Positions 47,026-58,103 of a stretch of DNA of 64,000 nucleotides are shown in pieces. Source of the DNA: Ruania halotolerans (GTDB taxonomy: Bacteria > Actinomycetota > Actinomycetes > Actinomycetales > Beutenbergiaceae); contig NZ_CP088017.1 of assembly GCF_021049285.1 (NCBI RefSeq), positions 3,793,380 through 3,857,379 on the forward strand. The letters run 5' to 3'. Under the pieces are notes generated by a model that did not search any database, was not told the origin of the DNA, and worked only from the letters and a program-made list of their open reading frames with translations. Every line of letters starts with the position of its first letter. Positions within the stretch are counted from its first letter, which is position 1. The translations under genes were made by a program, and so were the position numbers.

Positions 47026-48671
47026 CGCTCACCTGCCTCATCGTCGGAGGGCTCGTCGCTCGCCCGCTCGGAGGGGCGCGGATCGGCGGTCTCCGTGCCG
47101 GAAGGGTCCTCGGCGGGGTTGGTGGCGTCCTCGGCGGCACCAGAATCCTCGGCCTGCGAGGACTCACCCGCACCGCGCTCACCGTCCACGATCACCGAGT
47201 TCACGTACGGGGTGCGGGCGCGCAGGTCCCGCGCGGCCGCATCGGTGTAGGCGTACAACGGGCCACCGACGAATGCGATCAGCACCCCGATCGCCACCAG
47301 GGCGGCCGCAGGCCCGACCATGGCACGCGGCACCGTCGTCTCCGGCAGCACCTGCGGCGCCTGCTGCCAGAACGCCTTGTTCCAGGCCTTGACCACCGCG
47401 TAGAGGGTGAGCAAGGAGGTGCCGAGCCCGACGGCGACCCCTGCGATGGCCAGGCCGCTTCCGTCCGCGAGGCCCGCCTGCAGCAGCCCGACCTTGCCGA
47501 GGAAGCCGGACATCGGCGGGATCCCGGCGAGATTCATCGCTGAGACGAAGAACAGCACGCCCAGCACGGGCGCCACCTTGGCGAGCGATCCGAGCCGGTC
47601 CAATGAGGTGCTGCCGCCGCGCCGTTCGATGAGCCCGGCCACGAGGAACAGGGCCGTCTGCACGGTGATGTGGTGCGCCACATAGAAGATGGCCGCGGAC
47701 AGGCCCACATCGCTGGCCAGCGAGATGCCGAAGATCATGTAGCCGATGTGGCTGACCAGGGTGAACGAGAGCAGGCGTTTGATGTCGTCCTGGGCCACGG
47801 CACCGGCAATGCCGACGAGCATGGTCAGCACTGCCAGCACCATCAGGATGGTGTCCAGGGTGCCGTCGGTGAAGAGCAACGTCTGGGCGCGGATGATCGC
47901 GTAGACGCCCACCTTGGTGAGCAGCCCGGCGAAGACGGCGGTGACCGGGGCAGGCGCCGTGGGATAGGAGTCCGGAAGCCAGGCCGAGAGGGGGAACACC
48001 GCGGCCTTGATGGCGAACCCCATCAGCAGCATGATCTGCAACACCGTGCGCAGCCCGGCATCCAGTTCGATGATCCGCTCGGAGAGCTGGGCGAGGTTCA
48101 GGGTCCCGAGCGCGGCGTAGATCATTGCGATCGAGATGAGGAACAGGATCGAGGAGAGCAGCGAGACGATCACGTAGATCGATCCCGCTCGAATCCGCTC
48201 GCCCGTTCCACCCAGGGTGAGCAGCACGAAGCTCGCTGCGAGCAGTACCTCGAAACCGACGTACAAGTTGAACAGATCTCCGGAGAGGAACGCCGTGGCT
48301 ACCCCGGCGGCGAGCACCAGGTACGTGGGGTGGAAGATCGCGACCGGTGCACCCTTACTCCCATCGGCCAGCCCTTGGGCGAGGGAATAGGCGAGCACGC
48401 CGAGCAGTACCACCGCCGAGACCAGCAACATCAGGGCGGAGAGCCGGTCGGCCACCAGGGCGATCCCCACCGGCACCGCCCAGCCACCCACGTTCACCAC
48501 CTGCGGACCCTGGGTGTGGGTGACGAAGATGAGCACGATGGACACCCCGAGCACCGCCGTCAGCGCGACCATCGAGATGATGCCCTGGGCACGGTTGCGC
48601 TTGGAGAGGGCGAGCGCCAGGCCGGCGGCGATCATCGGGATGATCACCGGCAATGAGACCAGCCACGTCAT
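47022..48671 (-). CDS. mnhD: Na+/H+ antiporter subunit MrpD/MnhD with acidic tail
   Basis: 549 residues, homologous to the NuoL/M/N proton-pumping subunits of complex I: about fourteen helices with the broken-helix Lys/Glu region (FAIKAAVFPLSAWLPDSYPTAPAPVTAVFAGLLTKVG). The last ~55 residues form an acidic Ser/Glu/Asp tail (EDSGAAEDATNPAEDPSG ...) beyond the normal end. Overlaps mrpC and mrpE genes by 4 nt. Confidence 0.93.
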   Translation of the reverse strand: MTWLVSLPVIIPMIAAGLALALSKRNRAQGIISMVALTAVLGVSIVLIFVTHTQGPQVVNVGGWAVPVGIALVADRLSALMLLVSAVVLLGVLAYSLAQGLADGSKGAPVAIFHPTYLVLAAGVATAFLSGDLFNLYVGFEVLLAASFVLLTLGGTGERIRAGSIYVIVSLLSSILFLISIAMIYAALGTLNLAQLSERIIELDAGLRTVLQIMLLMGFAIKAAVFPLSAWLPDSYPTAPAPVTAVFAGLLTKVGVYAIIRAQTLLFTDGTLDTILMVLAVLTMLVGIAGAVAQDDIKRLLSFTLVSHIGYMIFGISLASDVGLSAAIFYVAHHITVQTALFLVAGLIERRGGSTSLDRLGSLAKVAPVLGVLFFVSAMNLAGIPPMSGFLGKVGLLQAGLADGSGLAIAGVAVGLGTSLLTLYAVVKAWNKAFWQQAPQVLPETTVPRAMVGPAAALVAIGVLIAFVGGPLYAYTDAAARDLRARTPYVNSVIVDGERGAGESSQAEDSGAAEDATNPAEDPSGTETADPRPSERASDEPSDDEAGER

Positions 48672-49255
48672 CGGGCACCTCCGCCTGATCCGGCTGACGG
48701 GTCGCCAACCGACGGGTCGCGAGGTTCGGTGGCGTCAGCGGAGACCTCGTCGTCATCGGCGGCGAGCTGGGCACCATGGTGCGAGGAATCCAGCCCGACT
48801 TTCTCGGTCTCGTCGCGTGCCTCTGCGGCCTCGGCGGCGAGATCGGTGCCGAGATCGTCGGCGCGGGAGTCGATCTCGTCGCGCGCGGCCCGTTGAGCGA
48901 TCCTGCGGTCCTCGAGGTCGTCTTGCACTTCGTCATGGCCGTGCAGTTGCCAGGACCGGTACGCCATGGCGAGGACGAACGCCGTCAGGCCGAGGTTGAT
49001 CACGATGGCAGTGAGTACCAGCGCCTGCGGCAACGGGTCGCTCATCTGCTCCGGTTCGGTCGTGCCGATCAGTGGCGGACCGCCGGCCGCCCCACCGGCG
49101 ATCAGGAACAACACGTTCACACCGTTGCTGATCAGCGTCACGCCGATCACCACCCGGGACAGGCTCCGCTCCAGCAGCAGGTAGACCCCCGTGCCCACCA
49201 GCACACCGACCACGCCAACCAGTGCGAGCGAGGGACTCATCTCGATGCTCATCAC
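48668..49255 (-). CDS. mnhC: Na+/H+ antiporter subunit MrpC/MnhC with long tail
   Basis: 195 residues. The first ~110 are a NuoK-like three-helix MrpC ([55 protein letters not shown]). A hydrophilic acidic extension of about 80 residues follows ([23 protein letters not shown]), which ordinary MrpC lacks. Coupled to both neighbours by 4-nt overlaps. Confidence 0.92.
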   Translation of the reverse strand: MMSIEMSPSLALVGVVGVLVGTGVYLLLERSLSRVVIGVTLISNGVNVLFLIAGGAAGGPPLIGTTEPEQMSDPLPQALVLTAIVINLGLTAFVLAMAYRSWQLHGHDEVQDDLEDRRIAQRAARDEIDSRADDLGTDLAAEAAEARDETEKVGLDSSHHGAQLAADDDEVSADATEPRDPSVGDPSAGSGGGAR

Positions 49256-52221
49256 AGTCCCTGCCCTTCCGGTGCACGGGGCACGGGCTCGGCGTCATCG
49301 GGGGTGCTGCGCGGTGAGTCGTGCGCCACATCCGGCACCGCGCTGCCAGTTGCCTCACCCTGCCGGTCGACTTCGGACCCGAGCGAACGCAGGATGTCCA
49401 GCATCAGCCCGACCACCACGAGGAAGACCCCGATGTCGAAGAACAGTGAGGTGACCAGGTGCATCTCGCCGAGGATGCCGAGGTGGGCGTCGATCTTCAC
49501 CGACTGCAGCACGGTGCCGCCGAAGAACAACGGCACGGCGCCCACCCCGGCGGAGAGGAACAGTCCCGAACCAAGCAGGGCACCGGGCAGAATCGGGGCT
49601 GCCTCGCCCAGCTCGTAGCGTCCGCCCGCGAGGTAGCGCACGGTGAGTGCCACGCCCACCACCATCCCGGCCACGAATCCGCCGCCGGGTGCGTTGTGCC
49701 CGGAGAAGAGCAGGAACACGGCGAACACCAGCATGGTGTGGAACAGGAGCCGGGTGGCCACTTCGAGGATCACCGAACGACGATTCGTGGACAACGAGCC
49801 GCCGGCGGGCAGCCAGGTGCGCGCTCGGCGGGCGTGGCCGGTGGTGGCGATCGAGGGGCCGAGGCGGGTGGCCGGGTCAGGCAGGTGGCTGGGCCAGATG
49901 GCGGCAGCATCGGAGCGACGGTCCCGGATCCGGTGCACCTGCCCGGAGCGGGTGCGTAGGAACACCAGCGAGGCGACTCCGGTGGCCGCCACCAGGAGTA
50001 CGGCGATCTCGCCCATGGTGTCCCAGGCGCGGATGTCCACGAGGGTGACGTTGACGATGTTGCGTCCATAGCCGTACTCGTAGGCCTCATCCGGGAACAG
50101 GATCGAGATCGGATCCGCGATCCGGGCGTGCGGGATGATCAGCGCGAGCGCCATCACCAGCACCGCCACCGAGGCGGCGAGGGCGGCACGCCACCAGCGG
50201 CTGCCTTTGAGCGGCCGGTTCGAGAAGTAGGCGGGTAGTCGGCGCAGCACGAGGATGAAGACCACCAGCGAAATGGTCTCCACGAGCGCCTGCGTCAAGG
50301 CGAGATCCGGCGCCCCGTGCAACGCGAACAGCACCACCACCCCGTATCCGGTGATCCCGAGCAACACGACGGCCTTGAGCCGCCTGCGGGCCTGGGTGGT
50401 GAGGATCGCGCCGATCACGATCACCCCCGCGACCAGGAGTTGGACCGGGGTGTCGAACGCTCGAACCTCGCCTGGCTCGGCGCCTGAATTGACCAGCGCA
50501 ATGGTCACCGCACTGACGGTGACGAGCAGGATGACCGCCAGATAGACCGGCAACGAACCGCGCTGAGTGAACGACGTGATCGCCACGGCTCCCCGGTCGA
50601 GACGGCGCATCGTGGTGCGATAGGCGCGGTCCGCATCCGGGCCAAGGATCACTGAGTCCTGTGCCCGCTCCACCAGCGTGCGCCCCACGAAGAGAGCGAG
50701 CCCGGCAGCGATCACCACGATCGTGAGCAGGAGCGGGAGTCCGAGCCCGCCCCACAGGGTGAGGTGGCCGGCCTCGCCGGCCGGGTAGGACCCGGCATAC
50801 CGGCTCAGCAGTGCCTCCCCGAGGGAGGGCACCACACCGGCCGCCAGGCCAGCCACGGCGAGCACGATTCCCGGCACGAACAGGCCGGGCGCCTCCCGGT
50901 CCACCGAGGTGTCCTCCTGGCCGGGTTTCCTGGCGAAAGCCCCCCACAGGAACCGCATCCCGTAGGCGAAGGTCAGCACGGACCCGACCACCACGACGGC
51001 GAGCAATGCACTCTCGTAAGGGCCGCCGTCGTGCGTAAGCGCTTCTAGGGCTGCTTCCTTGCCCACGTACCCAGCGAAGGGGGGCAGGCCCACCATGGAG
51101 AAGGTGGCGAGGAACCCGGGCACGGCGGCCCACGGCAGCGAGCGGCCGAGGCCGGAGAGCTGGCGCAGGTCTCGGGTGCCGGCGGCGGCATCGATCACGC
51201 CGACGGTGAGGAACAGGGTGGCCTTGAACATGGCGTGTGCGCCGATGAGGGCGAGCCCGGCAAGCGCGACTGCGCGCTCGGCCTGGCCCACCAGTAGCAC
51301 CAGGAATCCGAGCTGGCTGACGGTGCCGAAGGCGAGCAGGAGCTTGAGATCGTGCTGCTTCAGGGAGCGGTAGCCACCGATGAGCATGGTGGCGGAACCG
51401 GCCACCAGGATGATCCAGCGCCACGCCTCCACCTCGGCGAACCCGGGGGCCAGCCGGGCCACCAGATAGACGCCGGCTTTCACCATCGCGGCTGCGTGCA
51501 GGTAGGCACTGACCGGAGTGGGGGCGGCCATCGCACCGGGCAACCAGAAGTGGAACGGCACCAGGGCGGACTTGGTGAGCGCACCCACCAGCACACACAC
51601 GATCGCAATGGTGGCTGCGGTTCCCTCGGGTGGGGAGGTGACGAGTCCGGCGAGCGAGAAGGAGCCGTCCTCCATCACGCCGAGGATGAGGAATCCGGCG
51701 AACATGACCAGACCGCCGAAGGTCGTCACCACGATGGCCTGCATACCGGCGCGGCGGGCGCCCTTGCGCTCGAAGTAGTGCCCGATGAGCAGGTAGGAGA
51801 AAACCGTGGTCAGTTCCCAGAACACGTACAGCACCAGCGTGTTGTCGCAGGTGACCAGGCCGAGCATGGCGCCGGCGAAGGCGATGAAGGTTCCCGAGAA
51901 CCGGCCCAGGAACTTCGCCCCGGAGGAGAAGTACCAGGCACAGTAGATCAGCACCAGCGCGCCGATTCCGCCCACCAGCAGCACCATCAGCCAGGCGAGC
52001 ACATCGAGCCGGAACGTCAGGTGCATGCCGAGGGAGGCGACCCAGGAGACTGCCTCGGTGGGGCCGGATCCACTCAGGACCGCGCTGGTCTGGGTGAGCG
52101 CCCACACCGCGGCGGATCCGGGCACCAGGGCCAGCGGAAGAAAGACCTTCCGGCCGAACCGCGCCACAAGCACCGGGGCAACGAGAGCCGCAAAGAGGTG
52201 CACGGCAATCAGCTGCAGCAC
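49252..52221 (-). CDS. mnhA: Na+/H+ antiporter subunit MrpA-MrpB fusion
   Basis: 989 residues. A NuoL-like MrpA half ([62 protein letters not shown]) and, after about residue 780, an MrpB domain ([28 protein letters not shown]). The fusion is normal in actinobacteria. It ends in an acidic/Pro-rich tail ([19 protein letters not shown]). First gene of the operon, GTG 52221 after AGGAG. Confidence 0.93.
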   Translation of the reverse strand: MLQLIAVHLFAALVAPVLVARFGRKVFLPLALVPGSAAVWALTQTSAVLSGSGPTEAVSWVASLGMHLTFRLDVLAWLMVLLVGGIGALVLIYCAWYFSSGAKFLGRFSGTFIAFAGAMLGLVTCDNTLVLYVFWELTTVFSYLLIGHYFERKGARRAGMQAIVVTTFGGLVMFAGFLILGVMEDGSFSLAGLVTSPPEGTAATIAIVCVLVGALTKSALVPFHFWLPGAMAAPTPVSAYLHAAAMVKAGVYLVARLAPGFAEVEAWRWIILVAGSATMLIGGYRSLKQHDLKLLLAFGTVSQLGFLVLLVGQAERAVALAGLALIGAHAMFKATLFLTVGVIDAAAGTRDLRQLSGLGRSLPWAAVPGFLATFSMVGLPPFAGYVGKEAALEALTHDGGPYESALLAVVVVGSVLTFAYGMRFLWGAFARKPGQEDTSVDREAPGLFVPGIVLAVAGLAAGVVPSLGEALLSRYAGSYPAGEAGHLTLWGGLGLPLLLTIVVIAAGLALFVGRTLVERAQDSVILGPDADRAYRTTMRRLDRGAVAITSFTQRGSLPVYLAVILLVTVSAVTIALVNSGAEPGEVRAFDTPVQLLVAGVIVIGAILTTQARRRLKAVVLLGITGYGVVVLFALHGAPDLALTQALVETISLVVFILVLRRLPAYFSNRPLKGSRWWRAALAASVAVLVMALALIIPHARIADPISILFPDEAYEYGYGRNIVNVTLVDIRAWDTMGEIAVLLVAATGVASLVFLRTRSGQVHRIRDRRSDAAAIWPSHLPDPATRLGPSIATTGHARRARTWLPAGGSLSTNRRSVILEVATRLLFHTMLVFAVFLLFSGHNAPGGGFVAGMVVGVALTVRYLAGGRYELGEAAPILPGALLGSGLFLSAGVGAVPLFFGGTVLQSVKIDAHLGILGEMHLVTSLFFDIGVFLVVVGLMLDILRSLGSEVDRQGEATGSAVPDVAHDSPRSTPDDAEPVPRAPEGQGL

Positions 52222-52450
52222 GTCGGCTCCTGGTCAGTCGGCGTGGTCAGGGTGGCGGTGGTGCGTGGTGTTCGGTTGTGTGGGTACGCGGCAGCCCCGG
52301 CCCGATCGCCGGCGCGGACACCGCGGTGCTGCGAATTCTACCAATCGAAACTCCGGCTCTGCCGCTCGGCAGGGCAGCGGCCGCGGTGCGTCTCGATGCG
52401 AGTGGGGGCGTGAGAGATGGTTCTGCGTGGCGCGGCAATGCGCGGCGGAG

Positions 52451-53494
52451 TCAGGGCTGCACGAGGAACTGGTCGTCGTCAGTGACCTCGCCGCCCACGG
52501 CCGCAAGCACGGCGCGCGCGCTGGCCTCGATGCGTGCCCGGGCCTCCTCCCGCTGGTCCAGGGCCACCCGACCGGCCCGGCCCTCATGGAGGGCCACCGG
52601 GTCGGCAGGGTGCCACCGTAGGGCGTAGGCGATGGTTCCGGTGGCCGCCCAGTCGAGTCCGGCAAGCACCAGCGGCACCTGCAGTTCGGCTTCCACGGAG
52701 GCCCCGATCGTGCCGCCGTCGGGGTAGGCCCACTGCGCGCCGTATGCCTCAGTGACCACCGGTTCGGCGAGGGCATGGGCGTCGAAGGCGTCAGCCTCGG
52801 CGTGCAACCAGGTCCGCTCCCCTTCGTCCAGCCCGGACTCGGCGCCGATCGAATGCGGCGAATCTCGCGTATATCTCGCAGAATGGGCAGAATCGGCCGC
52901 ACTCGGCATGGGGGTGGTGGGTTCGGTGAGCAGGCGGATGCCGGGGAGCACCGGAGTGAGCACACGGATCAGCGCATCGGGGTGCAGCCACACGTCGGCG
53001 TGCACCACGAGATCCACCCCGGCCGTCGGATCGGGCTCGAGCAGGTGCCCGGTGGAGGTGCGCACCACACCGCCGAGGCGGCGGCCCATCGCGCAGAGCA
53101 CGTCGACGGCGGCCCTCTCCTGCCCCTCGAGGGTCCCCTCCGCGAACGCGGCCAGCAGGCCCCCGAGGGCGCGCAGTTCCTCCGGCACCGGTCCGCCCCG
53201 TTGGTGCGGACAGGTCAACAGGTACGCCTGGTCCGCCCAGTCCGGGAGACCCAGGGCGTCCCGGTCGCCGGCAGGGACGATGAACGGCCCGGACAGGTAG
53301 ATGTCATCAGCGAGGGCGAGCACATCCTGCTCCACCCACTCCGCCTGCGGGTAGCGGGACAGGGCGAGTGCTTCCACTTCGTCGACCACCACGTCGTCCG
53401 GCACCGCCAGGAGGTGCCGTGTGGCCGCCGTCGCTGCGTCCAGGTGCGCGGCGCCTGGCGCCGAGCCGTCAGCACCAATGGACACAGGTGGCAT
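52451..53494 (-). CDS. Conserved actinobacterial hypothetical protein
   Basis: 347 residues, soluble, Ala/Glu-rich, no signal or membrane helix. Distinct features: LTCPHQRGGPVPEELRALGGLLAAFAEGTL and LHAEADAFDAHALAEPVVTEAYGAQWAYPDGGTIGA. I do not recognise the family. It lies 7 bp upstream of dcd's stop region, both minus, so it may be cotranscribed with dcd's neighbour. Start ATG 53494 assumed. Confidence 0.65.
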   Translation of the reverse strand: MPPVSIGADGSAPGAAHLDAATAATRHLLAVPDDVVVDEVEALALSRYPQAEWVEQDVLALADDIYLSGPFIVPAGDRDALGLPDWADQAYLLTCPHQRGGPVPEELRALGGLLAAFAEGTLEGQERAAVDVLCAMGRRLGGVVRTSTGHLLEPDPTAGVDLVVHADVWLHPDALIRVLTPVLPGIRLLTEPTTPMPSAADSAHSARYTRDSPHSIGAESGLDEGERTWLHAEADAFDAHALAEPVVTEAYGAQWAYPDGGTIGASVEAELQVPLVLAGLDWAATGTIAYALRWHPADPVALHEGRAGRVALDQREEARARIEASARAVLAAVGGEVTDDDQFLVQP

Positions 53495-53500
53495 GCCTGA

Positions 53501-54082
53501 CTACCCCTCGACCCGGGTGCGGTGGAAGTTCACGTGCGAACGGGACGCCGTCGGGCCTCGCTGGCCCTGATAGCGCGAGCCTTGGGCGCCGGACCCATAG
53601 GGGTGCTCGGCAGGGCTGGAGAGGCGGAAGTAGCACAGCTGGCCGATCTTCATGCCTGGCCACAGGGTGATCGGCAGTGTCGCCACATTGGAGAGCTCGA
53701 GCGTGACGTGCCCGGAGAAGCCGGGGTCGATGAAGCCTGCGGTGGAGTGGGTGAGCAGGCCGAGGCGGCCGAGGCTGGACTTGCCCTCCAGGCGGGCGGC
53801 CACGTCGTCGGGCAGGGTGATCAGCTCGTAGGTGGAGCCGAGCACGAACTCGCCCGGGTGCAGGACGAACGACTCCTCCGGCTCGACTTCGACGAGTCGG
53901 GTGAGGTCGGGCTGGTCCGCGGCCGGATCGATCACCGGGTACTTGTGGTTGTCGAAGAGGCGGAAGTAGCGGTCCAGGCGCACGTCCACACTGGAGGGCT
54001 GGACCATGTCCGCATCGAATGGGTCCAGGCCCACCCGCCCAGAGGTCAGTTCGGCGCGGATGTCGCGATCGGAGAGCAGCAC
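53501..54082 (-). CDS. dcd: dCTP deaminase (probably bifunctional dCTP deaminase/dUTPase)
   Basis: 193 residues. The conserved core [33 protein letters not shown] and the C-terminal lid [17 protein letters not shown] match actinobacterial Dcd, split here as [13 protein letters not shown] and [19 protein letters not shown]. The actinobacterial form (as in M. tuberculosis) makes dUMP directly from dCTP. Supplies dUMP for thymidylate synthesis. Confidence 0.95.
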   Translation of the reverse strand: MLLSDRDIRAELTSGRVGLDPFDADMVQPSSVDVRLDRYFRLFDNHKYPVIDPAADQPDLTRLVEVEPEESFVLHPGEFVLGSTYELITLPDDVAARLEGKSSLGRLGLLTHSTAGFIDPGFSGHVTLELSNVATLPITLWPGMKIGQLCYFRLSSPAEHPYGSGAQGSRYQGQRGPTASRSHVNFHRTRVEG

Positions 54083-54185
54083 GCGCCCACGGTAGCCGAC
54101 TGACCCGATCGGAGGCGGCGACTGTGCATCGCATCCGCGCAGATTGGGTATGCTGGGTTGCGCTGTGGCCGATGAACGGCCTCAT

Positions 54186-54256
54186 GCGGGTGTAGTTCAA
54201 TGGTAGAACATCAGCTTCCCAAGCTGATAGCGCGGGTTCGATTCCCGTCACCCGCT
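54186..54256 (+). tRNA. tRNA-Gly (anticodon CCC)
   Basis: 71-nt cloverleaf: acceptor GCGGGTG/CACCCGC, D-arm GTTC...GAAC, anticodon stem TCAGC/GCTGA with loop TTCCCAA (CCC, reads GGG), T-arm GCGGG-TTCGATT-CCCGT. The discriminator is T and no CCA is encoded. Confidence 0.95.
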
Positions 54257-54383
54257 CCGATATGGGCGCAGGTCAAGAGAAGCGCTCGACCCCGTTCACC
54301 GCTTCCGCAGAAGCGCCCGAACACCTTAGGTGAGGCCGAGGCAGGAGCGCTGGTGGAGTCCTCCGCCCACGCCGCAGGAGAGA

Positions 54384-55316
54384 ATGAGCCAGACACCTAT
54401 CCGCGCTCCACAGAAGGCGACGATGCCCCGCACCCTCGCGCCCGGCCAACGGGCCCGCATCCACACCATCGACGTGACCGCGGGAGCCACCCGCCTGGTG
54501 CACGAGTCCACCGAGGTGCTCTACGAGGCGCCCAACTGGACCCTGGACGGCAAGTGGCTGATCGTGAACGGTGATGGCGTGTTGTTCCGGCTGCCCGCCG
54601 ATGGCTCCGTCGACCCGGAGCCGATCGAGATTCCGGGCATCCCGCCGCTGAACAACGACCATGTGCTCGACCCGGACGGAGTGCACGTGTTCGTCTCGGC
54701 CGAGGACGGGCACATCTACCGCGCGCCCCTCGCCGGGGGCGAGGCGGTCCGCGTCACGAGCGAGGACGGGCTGCTGCACTTCCTGCACGGGGTGAGTCCC
54801 GACGGCGGAACGCTCGCCTATGTGGGCGTGGTCACCGAGCCCGGGGGTGCCTGGCACGCCCCGAACCTGTTCACCATCCCGGCCGACGGCGGCGCGAGCG
54901 TGCAGCTCACCGATGACGAGTTCGGTGACGACGGTGCCGAGTTCTCCCCCGGCGGGGGCTGGATCTACTTCAACACCGAGCGCCCGCTCACGGGGCCGCC
55001 CCGGGCGGCCGGGCACGCACAACTGGCCCGGATGGGCCCCGACGGCTCCGGGGCCGAGCAGCTCACCCACGACGAGCGGGTGAACTGGTTTCCGCACCCC
55101 TCCCCCGACGGCGCCCGGCTCGCCTACGTCTCCTTCCCACCCGGCACCGTCGGGCACCCGGCCGACCGCGACGTGATCGTCCGGGTGTGCGGACCGCGGG
55201 GCGAGGACGTGACCGACCTGGTGAACGTGCTCGGCGGGCAGGGGACCATGAACGTGCCGAGCTGGTCCCCGGACAGCACGCGGATCGCGTACGTGGACTA
55301 CCCGGTGGGTACCTGA
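54384..55316 (+). CDS. TolB-like beta-propeller protein
   Basis: 310 residues, cytosolic, with repeated WD/PD40-type blades (PNWTLDGKWLIVNGDGVLFRLP; VSPDGGTLAYVGVV; GAEFSPGGGWIYFNTERP; HPSPDGARLAYVSFPPGT; PSWSPDSTRIAYVDYP). TolB C-terminal-like propellers of this size are often annotated as biopolymer-transporter Tol components. There is no secretion signal and no Tol-Pal system, so the role is unknown. ATG 54384 has AGGAG at 4 nt. Confidence 0.8.
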   Translation: MSQTPIRAPQKATMPRTLAPGQRARIHTIDVTAGATRLVHESTEVLYEAPNWTLDGKWLIVNGDGVLFRLPADGSVDPEPIEIPGIPPLNNDHVLDPDGVHVFVSAEDGHIYRAPLAGGEAVRVTSEDGLLHFLHGVSPDGGTLAYVGVVTEPGGAWHAPNLFTIPADGGASVQLTDDEFGDDGAEFSPGGGWIYFNTERPLTGPPRAAGHAQLARMGPDGSGAEQLTHDERVNWFPHPSPDGARLAYVSFPPGTVGHPADRDVIVRVCGPRGEDVTDLVNVLGGQGTMNVPSWSPDSTRIAYVDYPVGT

Positions 55317-55347
55317 GCGACGACATTCTCACCACGTCGTCGGCACC

Positions 55348-56532
55348 TCATCCCTCCAGCAGCAGCGCTTCGCCCTGCCCTCCCCCACCACAGAGCCCGA
55401 CGGCGGCCCTTCCGCCCTGCTGCGCCCGCTGGTGGGCGGCATGGACAACCAGGCGCGCACCGGAAGCGCCGATCGGGTGGCCGAGCGCGATCCCGCCGCC
55501 GTGTGGGTTCACCCGTTCCATCTCCAGGCCGAGCGCCGCCACCGAGTGGGCGACGACGGCGCCGAAGGCCTCGTTGATCTCCACGTGACCCAGGTTATCG
55601 ATTGCCCAACCCTGCCGGTCCAGCGCGGCGACGATCGCTCGCGCGGGTTGAGCATGCAGGGACGTGTCCGGACCCGCCACCTGCCCGGCCGCGCGGACGG
55701 TGGCGAGCACCTGCCAGCCCTCGTTCTCGGCACGGGCGCGCGTGGTCATGACCACGGCGGCTGCACCGTCGGAAATCTGGGAGGCGTTCCCGGCAGTGAT
55801 GTTTCCGTCCGGAGTGAAGGCGGGCCGCACGTGCGCCAACGTCTCCACCGTGGTCTCCGGGCGGATCCCCTCGTCGCGTTCCACCACCGTCTCGCCCTTG
55901 CGCCCGGTGATCGTCACCGGCACCACCTCACCATCGAACACGCCAGACTCCCAGGCAGCCGCCGCCCGCCGATGTGAGGCAGCCGCCACCTCGTCCTGGT
56001 CGGCCCGGCTCACGTGGAAGCGCTCCGCGTCATAGCGGTCAGTCGCCAGACCCATCGCCTCGTGGTCGAACGCATCGGTGAGCCCGTCGTGCGCGGTCAC
56101 GTCGATCGCCTCCACGGAGCCATAGGTCCACCCCTGCCGCGACCCGGGCAACAGGTGCGGCGCGTTCGTCATCGACTCCATCCCCCCGGCCACCACCACC
56201 TCGGCCTCGCCGCAGCGCAGCAGCCGGGCGGCGTCGATCACCGCCGTCAGGCCGGACAGGCACACCTTGTTCACGGTGGTGGCGTGCGCGCGCCAGCCGA
56301 CCCCGGCGCCGATCGCAGCCTGACGGGCCGGGTTCTGCCCGGCACCGGCCTGCAGCACCTGCCCCATGATCACGGCGTCCACCGCTTCCGCGGGAACGCC
56401 CTGGTCCAACGCTCCCCGGATCGCCACCGAACCGAGCGCGGTGGCCGCCAGGGGTGCGAGCTGCCCGCGCAATTTGCCTTGTGGGGTGCGCGTGGCACCC
56501 ACGATCACGACGTCGTCAGCTGCTCTGGTCAT
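55348..56532 (-). CDS. Acetyl-CoA acetyltransferase (thiolase)
   Basis: 394 residues. Catalytic Cys91 (NKVCLSG), His in [16 protein letters not shown] and the second Cys in [10 protein letters not shown]. Start ATG 56532 overlaps the ScoB stop (ATGA). Third gene of a succinyl-CoA:3-ketoacid CoA-transferase operon, so it cleaves acetoacetyl-CoA into two acetyl-CoA in ketone-body or short-chain ketoacid use. Confidence 0.92.
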   Translation of the reverse strand: MTRAADDVVIVGATRTPQGKLRGQLAPLAATALGSVAIRGALDQGVPAEAVDAVIMGQVLQAGAGQNPARQAAIGAGVGWRAHATTVNKVCLSGLTAVIDAARLLRCGEAEVVVAGGMESMTNAPHLLPGSRQGWTYGSVEAIDVTAHDGLTDAFDHEAMGLATDRYDAERFHVSRADQDEVAAASHRRAAAAWESGVFDGEVVPVTITGRKGETVVERDEGIRPETTVETLAHVRPAFTPDGNITAGNASQISDGAAAVVMTTRARAENEGWQVLATVRAAGQVAGPDTSLHAQPARAIVAALDRQGWAIDNLGHVEINEAFGAVVAHSVAALGLEMERVNPHGGGIALGHPIGASGARLVVHAAHQRAQQGGRAAVGLCGGGGQGEALLLEG

Positions 56533-57188
56533 TGGGAGTTCACCTCGGTCAGATCGGGGTCGACGGCGATCTCCGGTTCCGTACATTCGCGCACCTCATC
56601 CGCGGTGACACCGGGAGCGAGCTCACGCAGCACCAGCCCGCCGCCGGTGACGTCCAGGACCGCGAGGTCAGTGATGATCCGGTTCACCACAGCGCGCCCG
56701 GTGAGCGGCAGGGAGCACTCCCGGACGATCTTGGGCGATCCATCCTTGGCCGTGTGCGTCATCAGCACCACCACCCGCCGGGCACCCTGCACCAGATCCA
56801 TCCCCCCGCCGGGACCCTTGACCATCTTGCCGGGGATCATCCAGTTCGCCAGGTCGCCGGCGCCCGAGACCTGCATGCCGCCGAGGATGGCCACGTCGAT
56901 CTTGCCGCCGCGAATCATCCCGAAGGACATCGCGGAGTCGAAGAAGGACGTGCCCGGGAGGGTGGTGACGGTCTCCTTGCCGGCATTGATCAGGTCCGGG
57001 TCCACGTTCTCCTCGGCCGGGTAGGGCCCGACGCCGAGGATCCCGTTCTCGGATTGCAGCACCACCTCACGCCCCGCCGGCACGTAGTTCGGTACCAGCG
57101 TGGGGAGCCCGATTCCGAGGTTCACGTAGGCGCCGTCGGGCAGCTCCCGGGCGGCGCGGGCGGCCATCTCTTCCCTGGTCAGTGCCAT
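56529..57188 (-). CDS. scoB: 3-oxoacid CoA-transferase subunit B
   Basis: 219 residues. Class I CoA-transferase beta subunit with the catalytic Glu47 in [12 protein letters not shown] and [20 protein letters not shown]. It acts with ScoA to move CoA from succinyl-CoA to acetoacetate. Starts in an ATGA overlap with scoA. Confidence 0.92.
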   Translation of the reverse strand: MALTREEMAARAARELPDGAYVNLGIGLPTLVPNYVPAGREVVLQSENGILGVGPYPAEENVDPDLINAGKETVTTLPGTSFFDSAMSFGMIRGGKIDVAILGGMQVSGAGDLANWMIPGKMVKGPGGGMDLVQGARRVVVLMTHTAKDGSPKIVRECSLPLTGRAVVNRIITDLAVLDVTGGGLVLRELAPGVTADEVRECTEPEIAVDPDLTEVNSQ

Positions 57189-57991
57189 CAGGCGGCTCCC
57201 CTGCCGGCAGCCGGAGCGACCGTCCGCTTCTCGATCCGCTTCTCGATATCCAGCCCCACCTCCACCACCCGGTGCACGTACACACCGGGCAGGTGGATCT
57301 CGTCCGGATCCAGCTCACCCGGCTCCACCAGCTCTTCGACCTGGGCGATGCACACCCTCCCGGCCATCGCAGCCTGTGGGGTGAAGTTGCGGGCGGACTT
57401 CGTGAACACCAGGTTGCCGTGCCTGTCTGCCTTCGCCGCGTGCACCAGAGCGAAGTCGGTGTGGATGGCCTCCTCCAGCACGAACTCCCGCGGGCCGCCG
57501 TCGGTGGGATACGTGCGCACTTCCTTGGGCGTGGACGCCTGGGCAACGCCCCCAGCGCCGTCGTACCGCTGCGGCAACCCACCCTCGGCCATCTGCGTGC
57601 CAGTGCCGGCCCGCGTGAAGAACGCAGCAATCCCCGAACCGCCGGCCCGCAACCGTTCGGCGAGGGTGCCCTGCGGAACCAGCTCCACCTCCAGCTCACC
57701 GGAGAGGAACTGGCGCTCGAACTCCTTGTTCTCCCCCACGTAGGACGCGGTCATCTTGCTGATCCGCCCGGCGCCGAGCAGCAGCCCAAGCCCCCAATCG
57801 TCCACGCCGCAGTTGTTCGAGACCACGCGCAGATCGGTGGTGCCCTGCTCGAGCAGGGCCTGGATCAGAACGGACGGGATACCGCACAGGCCGAAGCCCC
57901 CGACGGCGAGGGTGGCGCCATCCGGGATGTCCGCCACCGCGTCGGCGGCGGAGGCGACCGTCTTGTCCAGGCCGCGGGACGTCGTCGTCAT
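57188..57991 (-). CDS. scoA: 3-oxoacid CoA-transferase subunit A
   Basis: 267 residues with the alpha-subunit motif [36 protein letters not shown] and RRV-type C-terminus ([19 protein letters not shown]). ATG 57991 follows GAGGAGG. First gene of the scoA-scoB-thiolase operon; the longer upstream frame was rejected. Confidence 0.92.
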   Translation of the reverse strand: MTTTSRGLDKTVASAADAVADIPDGATLAVGGFGLCGIPSVLIQALLEQGTTDLRVVSNNCGVDDWGLGLLLGAGRISKMTASYVGENKEFERQFLSGELEVELVPQGTLAERLRAGGSGIAAFFTRAGTGTQMAEGGLPQRYDGAGGVAQASTPKEVRTYPTDGGPREFVLEEAIHTDFALVHAAKADRHGNLVFTKSARNFTPQAAMAGRVCIAQVEELVEPGELDPDEIHLPGVYVHRVVEVGLDIEKRIEKRTVAPAAGRGAA

Positions 57992-58103
57992 CTCGCCTCC
58001 TCGAGGGTATGGCTCTATCGTGCGCCCTCTGGGCGCCGGTGTCATCTCACAGCGGATGCGACCCTGCGATCGAGGTGCGGACCGCCGCCAGGTCCGGAGC
58101 TCG

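Noticed and set aside
50087-52105. 672-residue open frame on the minus strand inside mrpA
   Set aside because: Out-of-frame shadow of the MrpA/B gene, Arg/Pro-rich with no fold; typical of high-GC DNA.
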